Shown: positions 43,085 through 51,747 of the stretch, one piece after another
How positions within the stretch are numbered: the first letter of the stretch is position 1
Layout of the letters: each line of letters opens with the position of its first letter
Assembly: GCF_001889605.1 (NCBI RefSeq)
Contig: NZ_CP018171.1
Span: 4,811,501 to 4,875,500, forward strand
Length of the DNA stretch: 64,000 nt
DNA from: Aquibium oceanicum
Lineage (GTDB): Bacteria > Pseudomonadota > Alphaproteobacteria > Rhizobiales > Rhizobiaceae
Reading direction: 5' to 3'
The notes under the pieces: model-generated
The model's input: the letters and a program-made list of their open reading frames with translations, nothing else
Told to the model about the DNA's origin: nothing
Databases searched by the model: none
Made by a program: the position numbers and the translations under genes

Positions 43085-43927
43085 ATGGAAGACTACGCGC
43101 AATGGATAGGCAGGACGGAGACACGGCGAGACATCGTCGCCGCAGGTCCACTCGACCGCCTCGCAGCCACGCTTGACCGCTCCGACCCGCCGTTGCGGCC
43201 GGGCGACCCCGCCCCTCCCCTCGCCCACTGGCTGATGTTTCTGCCGGGCGAACCCCAGTCCGCTCTCGGACAGGACGGCCATCCGAAGCGCGGCGGCTTC
43301 CTTCCTCCCGTCCACGAATTGCCGCGCCGGATGTGGGCTGGAAGCCGGATGAGCTTTCCCGGCACCTTGCGCGTCGGGATGGAGGTGGAACGAAGGTCGG
43401 TTATCGCGGACGTGAAGCAGAAGGAGGGTGGAACGGGTAGCCTGGTCTTCGTCACTGTGCGGCACGAGATCGGCGAGCCGGGTGGGCCGGCGCTGGTGAT
43501 CGACGAGCATGACATCGTCTATCGCGGCCTGTCCGGCGCCGCCGCCAAGGGCGCCACCCCTGCCCCGGCGGCGGGCGGGTGGCGGCGCGAACTTATGCCG
43601 GACCCGGTCCTCCTCTTCCGTTACTCCGCGCTTACCTTCAACGGCCACCGCATCCATTACGACCGCGAATACACCGTGCGTGAGGAAAGTTATCCGGGGC
43701 TCGTGGTGCACGGCCCGCTGATCGCGACGCTCCTGCTCGATCTCGTGCGTCGGGAGCGCCCGGAGAGCCGGATCGAAGCGTTCTCGTTCCGCGCGATGTC
43801 TCCGCTTTTCGACGGGCGCCGGATGGCTGTCAACGGCACCTCGCCGGATGCGGAGGGAAATGTCACCCTATGGGCCGAGAACGCCGATGGCGGCCTGGCG
43901 ATGAAGGCGGAAGCGAGGATCGAGTGA
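43085..43927 (+). CDS. HTD2-type hydratase/dehydratase (mesaconyl-C4-CoA hydratase-like)
   Basis: A 280-residue hot-dog-fold protein with two halves. Residues 20-130 are a FAS1-like dehydratase N-domain (RPGDPAPPLAHWLMFLPG). The second half carries the MaoC-type catalytic segment (LFRYSALTFNGHRIHYDREYT ... PGLVVHGPLIATLLLDL), with Asp and His of the hydratase-2 motif. Relatives hydrate mesaconyl-C4-CoA or itaconyl-CoA, or act in fatty acid synthesis. It stands alone here with no CoA-pathway neighbours. Confidence 0.85.
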   Translation: MEDYAQWIGRTETRRDIVAAGPLDRLAATLDRSDPPLRPGDPAPPLAHWLMFLPGEPQSALGQDGHPKRGGFLPPVHELPRRMWAGSRMSFPGTLRVGMEVERRSVIADVKQKEGGTGSLVFVTVRHEIGEPGGPALVIDEHDIVYRGLSGAAAKGATPAPAAGGWRRELMPDPVLLFRYSALTFNGHRIHYDREYTVREESYPGLVVHGPLIATLLLDLVRRERPESRIEAFSFRAMSPLFDGRRMAVNGTSPDAEGNVTLWAENADGGLAMKAEARIE

Positions 43928-44022
43928 GGCGGGGGCAAGTACAGGGAAGACGGGAGAGCGCTTAGACCTGGCTGGCGAACGATCGTCTGCGCGCGACGCC
44001 CCCTTTTCAGCAGGGCTTGGAA

Positions 44023-44778
44023 TCAGACCAGCGGCCGCTTGGTCTCGGCGGGAAACTCCGAATGGGCGATATCGCGCAGGCGGTCCAAGTCCAGCACCTC
44101 GCAGCCGCGGTCGCGCCAGCGAATCAGGCCGCGGTCGGCGAGCTTGCGCATCGTCTTGTTGGTGTGAACCAGTGACAGCCCGAGTGTATCGGCGACGAGC
44201 TGCTGCGTGATCGGCAGGCCGACGGCAGCGTTGCCGTTCAAGCCGACGGCCTTCGCGCGCATGGTCAGCGACGCGATCAGAAAGGCGGCGCGCTCGAGAG
44301 CGGTACGCCTGCCGACGCTGAGCAGGTTTTCGTCAAGCATCTGCTCCTCGCGGGCGGCGAGCCAGGTGATGTCGAAGGCGAGCCCCGGATGGCATTTGTA
44401 GAGTTGATCCAGCTTGCTGCGTTCGAACACGCACAGGAGCAGCGGCGAAAGCGCCTCCACCGAATGCTGCATCTCGCCCATCAGGGTTCCCTGCAAACCG
44501 ATGAGATCGCCGGGCATGACATAGTTCAGCACCTGGCGGCGGCCGTCTCGCAACATCTTGTAGCGAAAGCCCCAGCCGGAAAGAACGGTGTAGAGATGCG
44601 CGTTGTGGCTGCCTTCGATGAGCACTGAGGCGCCGCGCTCGGCGGTCAATTCACCCTTCTTGAACGACGCCACGAAATCGAGCTCGCTCTCGGCGAACTC
44701 CCTGAAGATCGGCAGCGGCCGCAGCGGACACCGCTCGCACGTGTGCTGCCTGGTTGCCTGCTGCCTCTGCTCGTTCAC
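44023..44778 (-). CDS. Crp/Fnr-family transcriptional regulator
   Basis: A 251-residue regulator. An N-terminal CERCPLRP motif is followed by a cyclic-nucleotide-like domain (residues 25-150) and a C-terminal helix-turn-helix (ITQQLVADTLGLSLVHTNKTMRKLADRG). The recognition helix lacks the E..SR pattern of FNR/FixK, so it should bind a different site. The GTG at 44778 follows GGGGTAAAC; the longer GTG start at 44814 has no ribosome-binding site. It is divergent from a receiver-only protein in the general stress locus. The signal is unknown. Confidence 0.87.
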   Translation of the reverse strand: MNEQRQQATRQHTCERCPLRPLPIFREFAESELDFVASFKKGELTAERGASVLIEGSHNAHLYTVLSGWGFRYKMLRDGRRQVLNYVMPGDLIGLQGTLMGEMQHSVEALSPLLLCVFERSKLDQLYKCHPGLAFDITWLAAREEQMLDENLLSVGRRTALERAAFLIASLTMRAKAVGLNGNAAVGLPITQQLVADTLGLSLVHTNKTMRKLADRGLIRWRDRGCEVLDLDRLRDIAHSEFPAETKRPLV

Positions 44779-44915
44779 GCGTTTACCCCGGTGACGCGGC
44801 GACCCGAATTGCACTGCGGTGCACGGCGGGCGCCTCTACGTCTTATTTAAATGACTTTGCGAGCCACCGGTGGCATGAAAACGCCTTCGCCACAAGATTT
44901 TCGGGAGACAAGAAA

Positions 44916-45311
44916 TTGGCCGAACGCCAACTTGCGGGACGTTCGATTCTCATCCTGGAGGATGAGTTCCTGATTGCAATGGACGTGGAGCAGACCTGTC
45001 TCGACTGGGGAGCGGACAAGGTCACCATCATCCGCGCGCTCGACCAGTTGGGGCAGGATCCGTTCCGCCAGCACGAGTTCGACAGTGCCATCCTGGACGT
45101 CAGGCTCGGCGGAAACTCGACCGTGGAATTCGCCCGCGAACTCCATTGCCGCGGTATCCCGTTCGTGTTCGCCACCGGAATGAGCGACCAGAACGATTTC
45201 GCCACGCGCTTTCCCGGCGTGGCGATCGTTTCCAAGCCCTACTCCGGCGAAGAGCTTCTCAAGATGCTCGTCGCCGCGATCGATGGAACGGAACTAAGCC
45301 GCAGCGCCTGA
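44916..45311 (+). CDS. stand-alone receiver-domain response regulator
   Basis: A 131-residue single-domain receiver (SILILEDEFLIAMDVEQTCL ... AILDVRLGGNSTVEFARELHCRGIPFVFATG ... VSKPYSGEELL). All catalytic positions are present: acidic E/D pair, Asp in LDVRLGG, Thr in FATG and Lys in SKPY. TTG at 44916 is the start because GGGAGACAAG precedes it. It overlaps the 3' end of ecfG by 18 bases on the opposite strand. Receivers of this kind often modulate HWE kinases such as the one at 47369. Confidence 0.82.
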   Translation: MAERQLAGRSILILEDEFLIAMDVEQTCLDWGADKVTIIRALDQLGQDPFRQHEFDSAILDVRLGGNSTVEFARELHCRGIPFVFATGMSDQNDFATRFPGVAIVSKPYSGEELLKMLVAAIDGTELSRSA

Positions 45312-45845
45312 GCCGAGAACCTGCGAGGCGATCGCATCGGGACCGAATTCGCCCTCTCCGTCGATCGACAGAACCTCCTGGAGCCGCACGCGCGCCCGGC
45401 TGACCCGGCTCTTGATGGTACCGACGGCACATTCGCAAATCTCGGCGGCTTCCTCGTAGGAGAAGCCCGAAGCGCCAATCAGGATGATCGCTTCGCGCTG
45501 ATCCTCCGGAAGCGTATCGAGCGCGGCGCGGAAATCCTTAAGATCGAGCGTACCGTGCTGGCTGGGGTGAACGGCGAGTCGTGCCGTCATCGTGCCTTCG
45601 CTGTCCTGGACCTCGCGGCCCCGCTTGCGCATCTGCGAGTAGAATTCGTTGCGCAGGATGGTGAACAGCCAGGCCTTGAGGTTCGTCCCCGGCTGGAAAC
45701 TGCTCTGCTTGTCCCACGCCTTCACCAGCGTTTCCTGCACGAGGTCGTCCGCCTTGTCGCTGTTGTGCGACAGCGACACCGCGAAGGCACGCAGACTCGG
45801 GATGGCTCCCAGCAGGCCCGTCTTGAACGCGGCTGCATCGCTCAT
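45294..45845 (-). CDS. ecfG: general stress response sigma factor EcfG
   Basis: A 183-residue ECF sigma factor (ECF15 group). Region 2 contains LSHNSDKADDLVQETLVKAWDKQSSFQPGTNLKAWLFTILRN. Region 4 is LPEDQREAIILIGASGFSYEEAAEICECAVGTIKSRVSRARVRL. It directs RNA polymerase to GGAAC-N16/17-CGTT promoters, several of which occur nearby. The start overlaps the nepR stop (ATGA), so sigma factor and anti-sigma factor are translationally coupled. Confidence 0.96.
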   Translation of the reverse strand: MSDAAAFKTGLLGAIPSLRAFAVSLSHNSDKADDLVQETLVKAWDKQSSFQPGTNLKAWLFTILRNEFYSQMRKRGREVQDSEGTMTARLAVHPSQHGTLDLKDFRAALDTLPEDQREAIILIGASGFSYEEAAEICECAVGTIKSRVSRARVRLQEVLSIDGEGEFGPDAIASQVLGSGAAA

Positions 45846-46045
45846 TGAGCGTCCCCATCCTTGTCCTTGGACGCCTCGGCGTGTTCCAGCTTGCTCAAGA
45901 GGTCCGTGAACCGATCCGGCACGTCGTCCGACATCAGATCCTGGTAGTACTCCCGCAACTTGCGGCCGATCTCCGAATTCGTGCCCAAGGGATCATCCCC
46001 CCGGCGCGGCTTCGGAGCGGCCGTAGCCGACTTCTGCTCTGTCAT
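45842..46045 (-). CDS. nepR: anti-sigma factor NepR
   Basis: A 67-residue protein that holds EcfG inactive until it is taken up by phosphorylated PhyR. The NepR core is visible: IGRKLREYYQDLMSDDVPDRFTDLLSKLE, two helices joined by the conserved DDVPDRF link. The ATG at 46045 is taken as start; an ATG at 46132 would add a basic 29-residue extension. It is divergent from phyR across 209 bases. Confidence 0.93.
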   Translation of the reverse strand: MTEQKSATAAPKPRRGDDPLGTNSEIGRKLREYYQDLMSDDVPDRFTDLLSKLEHAEASKDKDGDAQ

Positions 46046-46135
46046 TACTGGTAACACCCCTGCCTGTATACGCGGCTTTCGCCACCCCTTCTTCTTCGAG
46101 ACTCGCGCCGCCGCACGTGCCATATTCCGATCCAG

Positions 46136-46160
46136 AATGTATGTTGTGCGAAAAAGTTCC
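46136..46160 (-). promoter_or_regulatory. probable EcfG promoter of nepR-ecfG
   Basis: On the minus strand GGAAC is followed after 16 bases by CATT, one mismatch from CGTT. The location upstream of nepR supports the autoregulation known for this operon. Confidence 0.6.
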
Positions 46161-46168
46161 CGTCGTCC

Positions 46169-46193
46169 GGAACTTTTTTCGGCAACGCCCGTT
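46169..46193 (+). promoter_or_regulatory. EcfG promoter of phyR
   Basis: GGAAC (46169-46173), 16 bases, then CGTT (46190-46193), 61 bases before the phyR ATG. The consensus match is exact. Confidence 0.85.
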
Positions 46194-46254
46194 TTAACGC
46201 GATATGCCGCGGTGGCGCATGCTGCCCGGATCTGAGTGAGGGAGACTATCTGGA

Positions 46255-47049
46255 ATGAGCCTGTCCGCAAGTATCGCACCGCACTTGCCCTATCTGCGCC
46301 GCTTCTCGCGAGCGGTTTCCGGCTCCCAGGCAAGCGGCGACGCTCTTGTTGGCGCCGTACTGGAAGCCATCATTGCCGACATCAGCATATTTCCGGAGGC
46401 AAGCAGCCCCAAGGTCGGGCTCTACAAGGTCTTTACGAAGCTTTTTTCCTCCATTGCCGTTCACATCCCTACCGGGACGCCGTCCTCGGCCTGGGAGGCG
46501 CGCGCCGCCGCCAACCTCTCGGCGATCGCACCGCTTCCGCGCCAGGCTTTCGTCCTCGTTGCCGTGGAAGGCTTCAGCGACAGTGAGGCGGCAGAGATCC
46601 TCGATGTGACGGAAGAGCGGTTCGCCGCCCTACTCGGCGAGGCCTCGAAGGAAATTTCCCGCCAGGTCGAAACCGATATCATGATCATCGAGGACGAACC
46701 GCTCATCGCGATGGACATCGAAGAGATGGTCGAGAGCCTCGGCCACAGGGTGGTGGGCACCGCCCGCACCCACTCGGAGGCAACCGCCCTGTTCCGCAAG
46801 ACCCAGCCGCGGATGGTTCTTGCCGACATCCAGCTCGCGGACGGCAGCTCGGGTATCGACGCGGTAAACGAGATCCTCGCCAACGCGCCGGTTCCGGTGA
46901 TCTTCATCACCGCCTTCCCGGAACGTCTCCTCACCGGCGAGCGCCCCGAACCCGCCTTCCTGGTCACGAAGCCCTTCAACCCAGACATGGTGAAGGCGCT
47001 GATCAGCCAGGCGCTGTTCTTCGATCGCCAGGCCAAGGCCGCCGCCTGA
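46255..47049 (+). CDS. phyR: anti-anti-sigma factor PhyR
   Basis: A 264-residue hybrid regulator. Residues 1-130 are a sigma-factor-like domain (LPYLRRFSRAVSGSQASGDALVGAVLEAII ... LPRQAFVLVAVEGFSDSEAAEILDVT). The C-terminal receiver has the acidic pair in IIEDEPLIAMDIEEMV, phosphoacceptor D191 (LADIQLADGSSGIDA) and Lys in VTKPFN. When phosphorylated it sequesters NepR and frees EcfG. It has its own EcfG promoter and is followed by an intrinsic terminator. Confidence 0.97.
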   Translation: MSLSASIAPHLPYLRRFSRAVSGSQASGDALVGAVLEAIIADISIFPEASSPKVGLYKVFTKLFSSIAVHIPTGTPSSAWEARAAANLSAIAPLPRQAFVLVAVEGFSDSEAAEILDVTEERFAALLGEASKEISRQVETDIMIIEDEPLIAMDIEEMVESLGHRVVGTARTHSEATALFRKTQPRMVLADIQLADGSSGIDAVNEILANAPVPVIFITAFPERLLTGERPEPAFLVTKPFNPDMVKALISQALFFDRQAKAAA

Positions 47050-47075
47050 TCCGTCGCCAGTGCGCAAAAGTACCG

Positions 47076-47102
47076 AAAGCCGCCCCAGGGCGGCTTTCTT
47101 TT
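47076..47102 (+). terminator. intrinsic terminator after phyR
   Basis: AAAGCCGCCC (47076-47085) pairs with GGGCGGCTTT (47088-47097) across a two-base loop, followed by CTTTTC. Confidence 0.9.
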
Positions 47103-47309
47103 CGACCGTTTCCGGGTGAAGCAAGCGCAAACGCTGCGATCTAGCCGCGAAGTTACGGGGAGAAGCTAGGACGCTCAAATGAGCCGGCATCCTCCTGGGG
47201 CAGTCAAAATAGGCTTTACATCACCAACGCGGTGGCATCCGCGCAGCGCGTTCGCCTTGACGGCCTCATGGACCGTGGCTCTGCAGGTACTTGGGAGAGC
47301 CGTTCTTGT

Positions 47310-47335
47310 GGAACTGAATACGAGCATCGCCCGTT
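47310..47335 (+). promoter_or_regulatory. EcfG promoter of the HWE kinase
   Basis: GGAAC (47310-47314), 17 bases, then CGTT (47332-47335), 33 bases before the kinase ATG. No coding frame is supported in the remaining interval from 47103 to 47309. Confidence 0.8.
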
Positions 47336-47368
47336 GGCCTGCCACGACATCAGCGAAACAGGGCGAAC

Positions 47369-48406
47369 ATGGGTCCCAGAGCGGAAGACGGCGCGAGCTT
47401 CGGAATCGATGCCGCGCCGGCGCATTCCGGTGGCGGCCGGACCGAAGGGTTCGAGCGCAACCTGCTACGCGCACTGGAAAACACGAACATTTCCGTCCTG
47501 TATCAGGATTGCGATTTTCGCTACCTGTGGTCGAAGAACGTTCCCAGTCTGTGGTCGACCGCTCCCCTCGCCGGAACCACCGACAGTGACCTGTTTCCCG
47601 AATCGGAAGCCAAACGGCTTACCGAAGCGAAACATCTCGTCATGGAAACGGGAGATCAGGCTCGCCTCGAAATCAAGTTACGTGAGGATGACGTTTTCCG
47701 CTGGTTCGACCTGTGGATCGATCTGGACCGGGGCGCGGACGGCGCGGTAGCCGGTGTCGTCACGACCTCCGTCGAAATTACCGAGCAGAAAAGGCGTGAG
47801 CAAACGCTGCGCGCACTCTTGCGCGAGGTGAGCCACAGATCCAAGAATCTGCTTGCCATAATCCAGTCGATCGCCACGCAGACCGGACGCTATTCGGGGA
47901 CCGTCGGCGATTTCCTGGAGCGGTTTCGGGGCCGCCTGCAATCCCTTGCCGCCTCGCAGGATCTGGTGACCTCCTCCAACTGGCGCGGCGCCGACCTGCA
48001 TGAACTGATTGCCGGCCAGGTGGTGCGGTTCTGTGCCGATCCCCTGCGCAACGTCAGACTGGAAGGCACGAACCCGTATCTGAACCCGAACGCCGCCTTG
48101 CATGTGGGGTTGGCCCTTCACGAGCTCGCGGTCAACTCGGTGAGCTACGGAGCCCTTTCGCAGAGCGACGGCGTCGTGGTGATATCGGCAACGACCGCCA
48201 CCCATGACGACCGCTCGGTGCTCGAACTCGCCTGGAAGGAGAAGTCTGGCGGCAGGCCGGACCTTTCCGGTCGGCGCCGCTTCGGCAGCGTCGCCCTGGA
48301 AAAAATCGTCCCGGCTTCGCTCAACGGCACGGCGACCATGACGAGCGATGAAGACGGTCTCACCTACCGGCTCGCGATTCCCGCCGAGAACTTCGAGCTG
48401 GATTGA
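47369..48406 (+). CDS. PAS-HWE family sensor histidine kinase
   Basis: A 345-residue soluble kinase. A PAS domain covers about residues 28-140 (LENTNISVLYQDCDFRYLWSKN ... VTTSVEITEQKRRE). The HWE-type phosphoacceptor region is LLREVSHRSKNLLAIIQSIATQTGR. The ATPase domain has HVGLALHELAVNSVSYGALS and a FGSVALEKIVP segment. No membrane segment is present. HWE/HisKA_2 kinases next to phyR are the usual phosphodonors of PhyR. Its own EcfG promoter suggests positive feedback on the stress switch. Confidence 0.9.
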   Translation: MGPRAEDGASFGIDAAPAHSGGGRTEGFERNLLRALENTNISVLYQDCDFRYLWSKNVPSLWSTAPLAGTTDSDLFPESEAKRLTEAKHLVMETGDQARLEIKLREDDVFRWFDLWIDLDRGADGAVAGVVTTSVEITEQKRREQTLRALLREVSHRSKNLLAIIQSIATQTGRYSGTVGDFLERFRGRLQSLAASQDLVTSSNWRGADLHELIAGQVVRFCADPLRNVRLEGTNPYLNPNAALHVGLALHELAVNSVSYGALSQSDGVVVISATTATHDDRSVLELAWKEKSGGRPDLSGRRRFGSVALEKIVPASLNGTATMTSDEDGLTYRLAIPAENFELD

Positions 48407-48723
48407 CGCCGCGCCTCTCCGCGCACCCCATGCTCCGGACAAAAAGAAAGCCGGCGCGAGCCGGCTTGAATAAGGCGGAGAAGACATGGGCGGGGGGCGG
48501 GTCTGTCTTCTTCCGCAACGTGCCGGCTTCTGGGGGGTGCCGCCACGCTTTACCGGGCATGAACGACGCAAAGCTGCTTCGGTTCCATCCCGCCGACGAT
48601 TTTTTTCGGAACACCTGATTTTTGACATTGATACAGAACCGCCGCCGGCACAGCGCGGGTGCGTTACATCGCCCGACTAGACACTACCGTGAGACGGACC
48701 GGTGCCGCTTTCGCCGCTATGCG
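48407..48723. other. intergenic stretch with hairpin, no supported gene
   Basis: This interval of over 300 bases after the kinase holds the hairpin 48448-48467. AAGCCGGC and GCCGGCTT pair around a GCGA loop, with a T-rich tail only on the minus strand. Open frames over it have no ribosome-binding site. The EcfG promoter of the next gene follows at 48724. Confidence 0.6.
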
Positions 48724-48748
48724 GGAACCAGCGGCGCTTCGATCCGTT
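48724..48748 (+). promoter_or_regulatory. EcfG promoter of the 48772 gene
   Basis: GGAAC (48724-48728), 16 bases, then CGTT (48745-48748). The ATG follows after only 23 bases, leaving room for just the AAGGAG ribosome-binding site. Confidence 0.82.
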
Positions 48749-48771
48749 AATGGCTCCGAAGGAGTTTGGTC

Positions 48772-49122
48772 ATGGAACACATTGCTGCATTGCTGATGGT
48801 GATAGGCTGTTCCGGCGATCTCAAGGTCTGCGAAGAGATTCCGACCGAGGTTTCCGTTTTCGAGACGCGACAGGATTGCGCCGCAGAGCTCGTCTCGGCC
48901 CAGCGCCTTTACGGGCGCCATCACGACACCGCGTTCTTCAAGTGCGTCAGCGTCGATCCGGCAGTGGACGACGCGTCCGCTGACCTCGTATGGGACATCA
49001 ATCCGGACGGCGTCCTGCATGCAGCGGTCGAGACGCTGGAGGAGCCGGGCGCGATGGTGGCCTATGCCGAAACCACGCCGCGCCACAATCGCGCCATGCC
49101 GAACACATTTGCGGCCAACTGA
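48772..49122 (+). CDS. small stress-regulon protein, unknown
   Basis: A 116-residue protein. The start has AAGGAG 7 bases upstream. An N-terminal hydrophobic segment (MEHIAALLMVIGC) is followed by a Cys-containing soluble part (LKVCEEIPTEVSVFETRQDCAAEL ... FFKCVSVDP). It resembles short rhizobial proteins of unknown function, but I cannot name a family. It is directly preceded by an EcfG promoter. Confidence 0.78.
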   Translation: MEHIAALLMVIGCSGDLKVCEEIPTEVSVFETRQDCAAELVSAQRLYGRHHDTAFFKCVSVDPAVDDASADLVWDINPDGVLHAAVETLEEPGAMVAYAETTPRHNRAMPNTFAAN

Positions 49123-49178
49123 TTTGGCAGTGTGAGACCGGACGGGACTTCGAAGCAGTAACCAGGAGAGAGAAGACA

Positions 49179-49430
49179 ATGCGGAATACAATTTTTGCGG
49201 CGCTGGCAGCAATCTCGCTGACAGGAACCGCCTGCACGACGGCGGAGCAGGCGGGAACCGTTGGCGCTGTCGGCGGCGCGCTCATCGGCGGCGCGGCGGG
49301 CGGTACGGAAGGCGCCCTGATCGGCGCTGTGGCCGGCGGTGTCGGCGGTTATCTCATCGGCCGCACCGCGGATGGCCGTTGCCAGTATCGTACGCGGACG
49401 GGCGCGATCGTCTACGATCGCTGCTACTAA
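49179..49430 (+). CDS. glycine-zipper exported protein (possible lipoprotein)
   Basis: An 83-residue protein. A signal peptide ends near C19 (ISLTGTACTT), a near-lipobox with a non-ideal -3 residue. A glycine-zipper region follows (GTVGAVGGALIGGAAGGTEGALIGAVAGGVGGYLIG), then a Cys-containing tail (RCQYRTRTGAIVYDRCY). Such proteins sit in or on the outer membrane and are common near stress genes. It has AGGAG before the ATG and a strong terminator after it. It may be co-transcribed with the gene at 48772 (56-base gap). Confidence 0.82.
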   Translation: MRNTIFAALAAISLTGTACTTAEQAGTVGAVGGALIGGAAGGTEGALIGAVAGGVGGYLIGRTADGRCQYRTRTGAIVYDRCY

Positions 49431-49454
49431 GCGACGGCGTACGCGGAATCAGGA

Positions 49455-49487
49455 AGCGGACCCAGCCATGGCCGGGTCCGCTTTTTT
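49455..49487 (+). terminator. intrinsic terminator after the glycine-zipper gene
   Basis: AGCGGACCC (49455-49463) pairs with GGGTCCGCT (49474-49482) across a ten-base loop and is followed by six T. It ends the general stress locus. Confidence 0.9.
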
Positions 49488-49508
49488 GTATCGAGAGTCC
49501 GGTCTTGA

Positions 49509-50303
49509 TCAGGCAGCCTGTTCCGCGGTCATCGCCCCGGGGCCGGGCACCGCACCGGGCGGGCATTTGCCCAGGATGATCATTCCGAGCACCTCATCCT
49601 TTGTCACGTCGTCCGTGTTCGCCGTTCCGACCACCTGACCGTTCTTCATCACGCAGACGCGGTCAGCGAGGTCGAAAACGTCATGGATGTCGTGACTAAT
49701 CAGGAAAATTCCGATGCCGTCGGCCTTCAGCTGCTTGACCAGTTCGCCGACCTGGGCGGTCTCCTGTGGCCCGAGCGCCGCCGTCGGCTCGTCCATGATC
49801 AGGATGCGGGCATTGAACAGGATGGCACGGGCGATCGCCACCGATTGCCGCTGCCCGCCAGAGAGCGACTTGACCGGATCCTTGAAACGCTGGAAGCGCG
49901 GATTGAGGCGGCCCATGACCTTGCGCGCTTCCGATTCCATGGCGGCGTCGTCTAGCGTTCCCCACTTCGTCTTCAGTTCGCGGCCGAGGAACAGGTTGGC
50001 TGCCGCGTCGACATTGTCGGCGAGCGCCAGCGTCTGGTAGATCGTCTCGATGCCGTAGTTCTTGGCGTCGCGCGGATTGTTGATCTGAACGACGTCGCCG
50101 TTGACGCGGATCTCGCCGTGGTCGCGCTTGTAGGCGCCCGACAGGACCTTGATCAGTGTCGACTTGCCGGCGCCGTTGTGGCCGAGCAGGGCCACCACCT
50201 CCCCCGCGTGCAGATCGATCGAGGCGTCGTCCACGGCGCGGATGCCGCCGAAGGCGATGGAGATGTTCTTCAGTTCGACGAGTGGCGTACCGGTCCGTTC
50301 CAT
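49509..50303 (-). CDS. xylG: D-xylose ABC transporter ATPase XylG (single-domain form)
   Basis: A 264-residue ATPase with Walker [10 protein letters not shown], signature [15 protein letters not shown], Walker [14 protein letters not shown] and switch His in [10 protein letters not shown]. It is half the length of the enterobacterial XylG because it has one nucleotide-binding domain; such short forms occur with FrcA/XylG transporters in rhizobia. It follows xylH after 16 bases. It could equally serve another pentose. Confidence 0.88.
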   Translation of the reverse strand: MERTGTPLVELKNISIAFGGIRAVDDASIDLHAGEVVALLGHNGAGKSTLIKVLSGAYKRDHGEIRVNGDVVQINNPRDAKNYGIETIYQTLALADNVDAAANLFLGRELKTKWGTLDDAAMESEARKVMGRLNPRFQRFKDPVKSLSGGQRQSVAIARAILFNARILIMDEPTAALGPQETAQVGELVKQLKADGIGIFLISHDIHDVFDLADRVCVMKNGQVVGTANTDDVTKDEVLGMIILGKCPPGAVPGPGAMTAEQAA

Positions 50304-50319
50304 CCTGCTTCTCCCGTCC

Positions 50320-51633
50320 CTACTGGACCGTGCGGCGGTAGATCGTGTCGAGCCACACGGCGACGACCAGCACCAGGCCGACCACGATGTTCTGCAGCGG
50401 CGTGTCGACGCCGAGCAGGATCATGCCGGTCGCCAGCGATTGCATGAGCACGGCCCCCAGCATGGCACCGGCAACGGTTCCCGAACCGCCGGCAAGCGAG
50501 GTGCCGCCGATCACCGCCGCGGCGATGACGAGCAGCTCGTCGAGCGTCCCCTGGGCATTGGTGGCGGCGTTGAGCCGGGCGGTCGAGATCGCCGCGCCGA
50601 TTGCCGCGAGCGCGCCCATCAGCATGAAGATCTTCATGGTGACCCAGCGGGTATTGATGCCCGCCAGTTCCGCGGCTTCCGGATTGCCGCCGATGGCGAA
50701 GACATAGCGGCCGAAGCTTGTGCGGGTGGACAGGAACGTCATGACGATGCCGACGCCGATGGCGATCAGTACGGGAATGGCGATGCCGTGCGCGATGAAC
50801 AGCCCGCCCTCCGGCATGGTGAGGCCGTTTTCCTGCACGTAGCGCCGCACGATCCCGATCGGCCAGGGATAGGAATTGGCGACGGCCACCGCGCCGAGGA
50901 TGACCGCGCAGGCGACGATCCCGAGGAAGTACTCCGCCCAGACGGGGCGCAGAGGGAAGTCGAAGCGCTTGCGCTGATTGCGGCCGACATAAAGCAGCAG
51001 CAGCACCGCGACGCATGCGACGATGCCGACGATCCAGCTCGCCGTCGCGCCGATCGAGCCGGCGGGGCCGCCGCCCATGAGTCTGAAGGTTTCGTCCATC
51101 GGCGCGACCGTGCGCCCGCTGGTTACCCACCACGCCGCGCCGCGCCAGACCAGCAGCCCCCCGAGCGTGACGATGAAGGCAGGAACGCCAAGATAGGCGA
51201 TGACGTAGCCTTGCAGGCCGCCGATGATCACGCCGACCGCGATGCCGGCGGCCAGCGCCAGCACCCAAATGACCGGATTTCCGAAGTCGAGATATTGCGG
51301 CAGGATCTCTGCCTGCGTCACGCCCATGATCATCCCGACGAAGCCGAGGATTGAACCCACGGACAGGTCGATGTTGCGCGTGACGATGACCAGGACCATG
51401 CCCGTGGCCATCACCGCGATGGAGGAGGACTGAACCGAGAGGTTCCACAGGTTGCGCGGCGTCAGGAAGATGCCGCCGGAGAAGATGTGGAAACCGAGCC
51501 AGATGATGAGCAACGCGCCCACCATGCCGAGCATGCGCGTATCGAGTTCGGTGGCCTTGAGGAAGCTCCCGACGGGGCCGAGTTCATTGGCGCGGGCGCG
51601 ATCGGCAGGCGCCGTCGAGGTCGCTTCGGACAT
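50320..51633 (-). CDS. xylH: D-xylose ABC transporter permease XylH
   Basis: A 437-residue permease of the ribose/xylose family with about 10-12 hydrophobic segments. Typical segments are [45 protein letters not shown] and [25 protein letters not shown]. An N-terminal polar stretch of about 30 residues precedes the first membrane segment. The start at 51633 is followed by a clear family match. Confidence 0.92.
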   Translation of the reverse strand: MSEATSTAPADRARANELGPVGSFLKATELDTRMLGMVGALLIIWLGFHIFSGGIFLTPRNLWNLSVQSSSIAVMATGMVLVIVTRNIDLSVGSILGFVGMIMGVTQAEILPQYLDFGNPVIWVLALAAGIAVGVIIGGLQGYVIAYLGVPAFIVTLGGLLVWRGAAWWVTSGRTVAPMDETFRLMGGGPAGSIGATASWIVGIVACVAVLLLLYVGRNQRKRFDFPLRPVWAEYFLGIVACAVILGAVAVANSYPWPIGIVRRYVQENGLTMPEGGLFIAHGIAIPVLIAIGVGIVMTFLSTRTSFGRYVFAIGGNPEAAELAGINTRWVTMKIFMLMGALAAIGAAISTARLNAATNAQGTLDELLVIAAAVIGGTSLAGGSGTVAGAMLGAVLMQSLATGMILLGVDTPLQNIVVGLVLVVAVWLDTIYRRTVQ

Positions 51634-51694
51634 CGTTTCCTCCCCCGCTGGGGCTGTCTCCGGCGGTCCGGATTGTTCTTGAAGGTAGTTAAGC

Positions 51695-51727
51695 CTGCGC
51701 CGCGGCTTTCGTCAAACCGCGGCGCAG
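51695..51727 (-). terminator. hairpin between xylF and xylH
   Basis: An 11-base perfect stem (CTGCGCCGCGG, 51695-51705, with CCGCGGCGCAG, 51717-51727) surrounds an 11-base loop. It lies 20 bases after the xylF stop with no strong T-run, so it likely protects xylF mRNA and limits read-through to xylHG. Confidence 0.6.
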
Positions 51728-51747
51728 ATTCCGTTCGAACGCAATGA

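Noticed and set aside
44779-44814. longer GTG start for the Crp/Fnr gene
   Set aside because: There is no ribosome-binding site before it, whereas GGGGTAAAC precedes the GTG at 44778.
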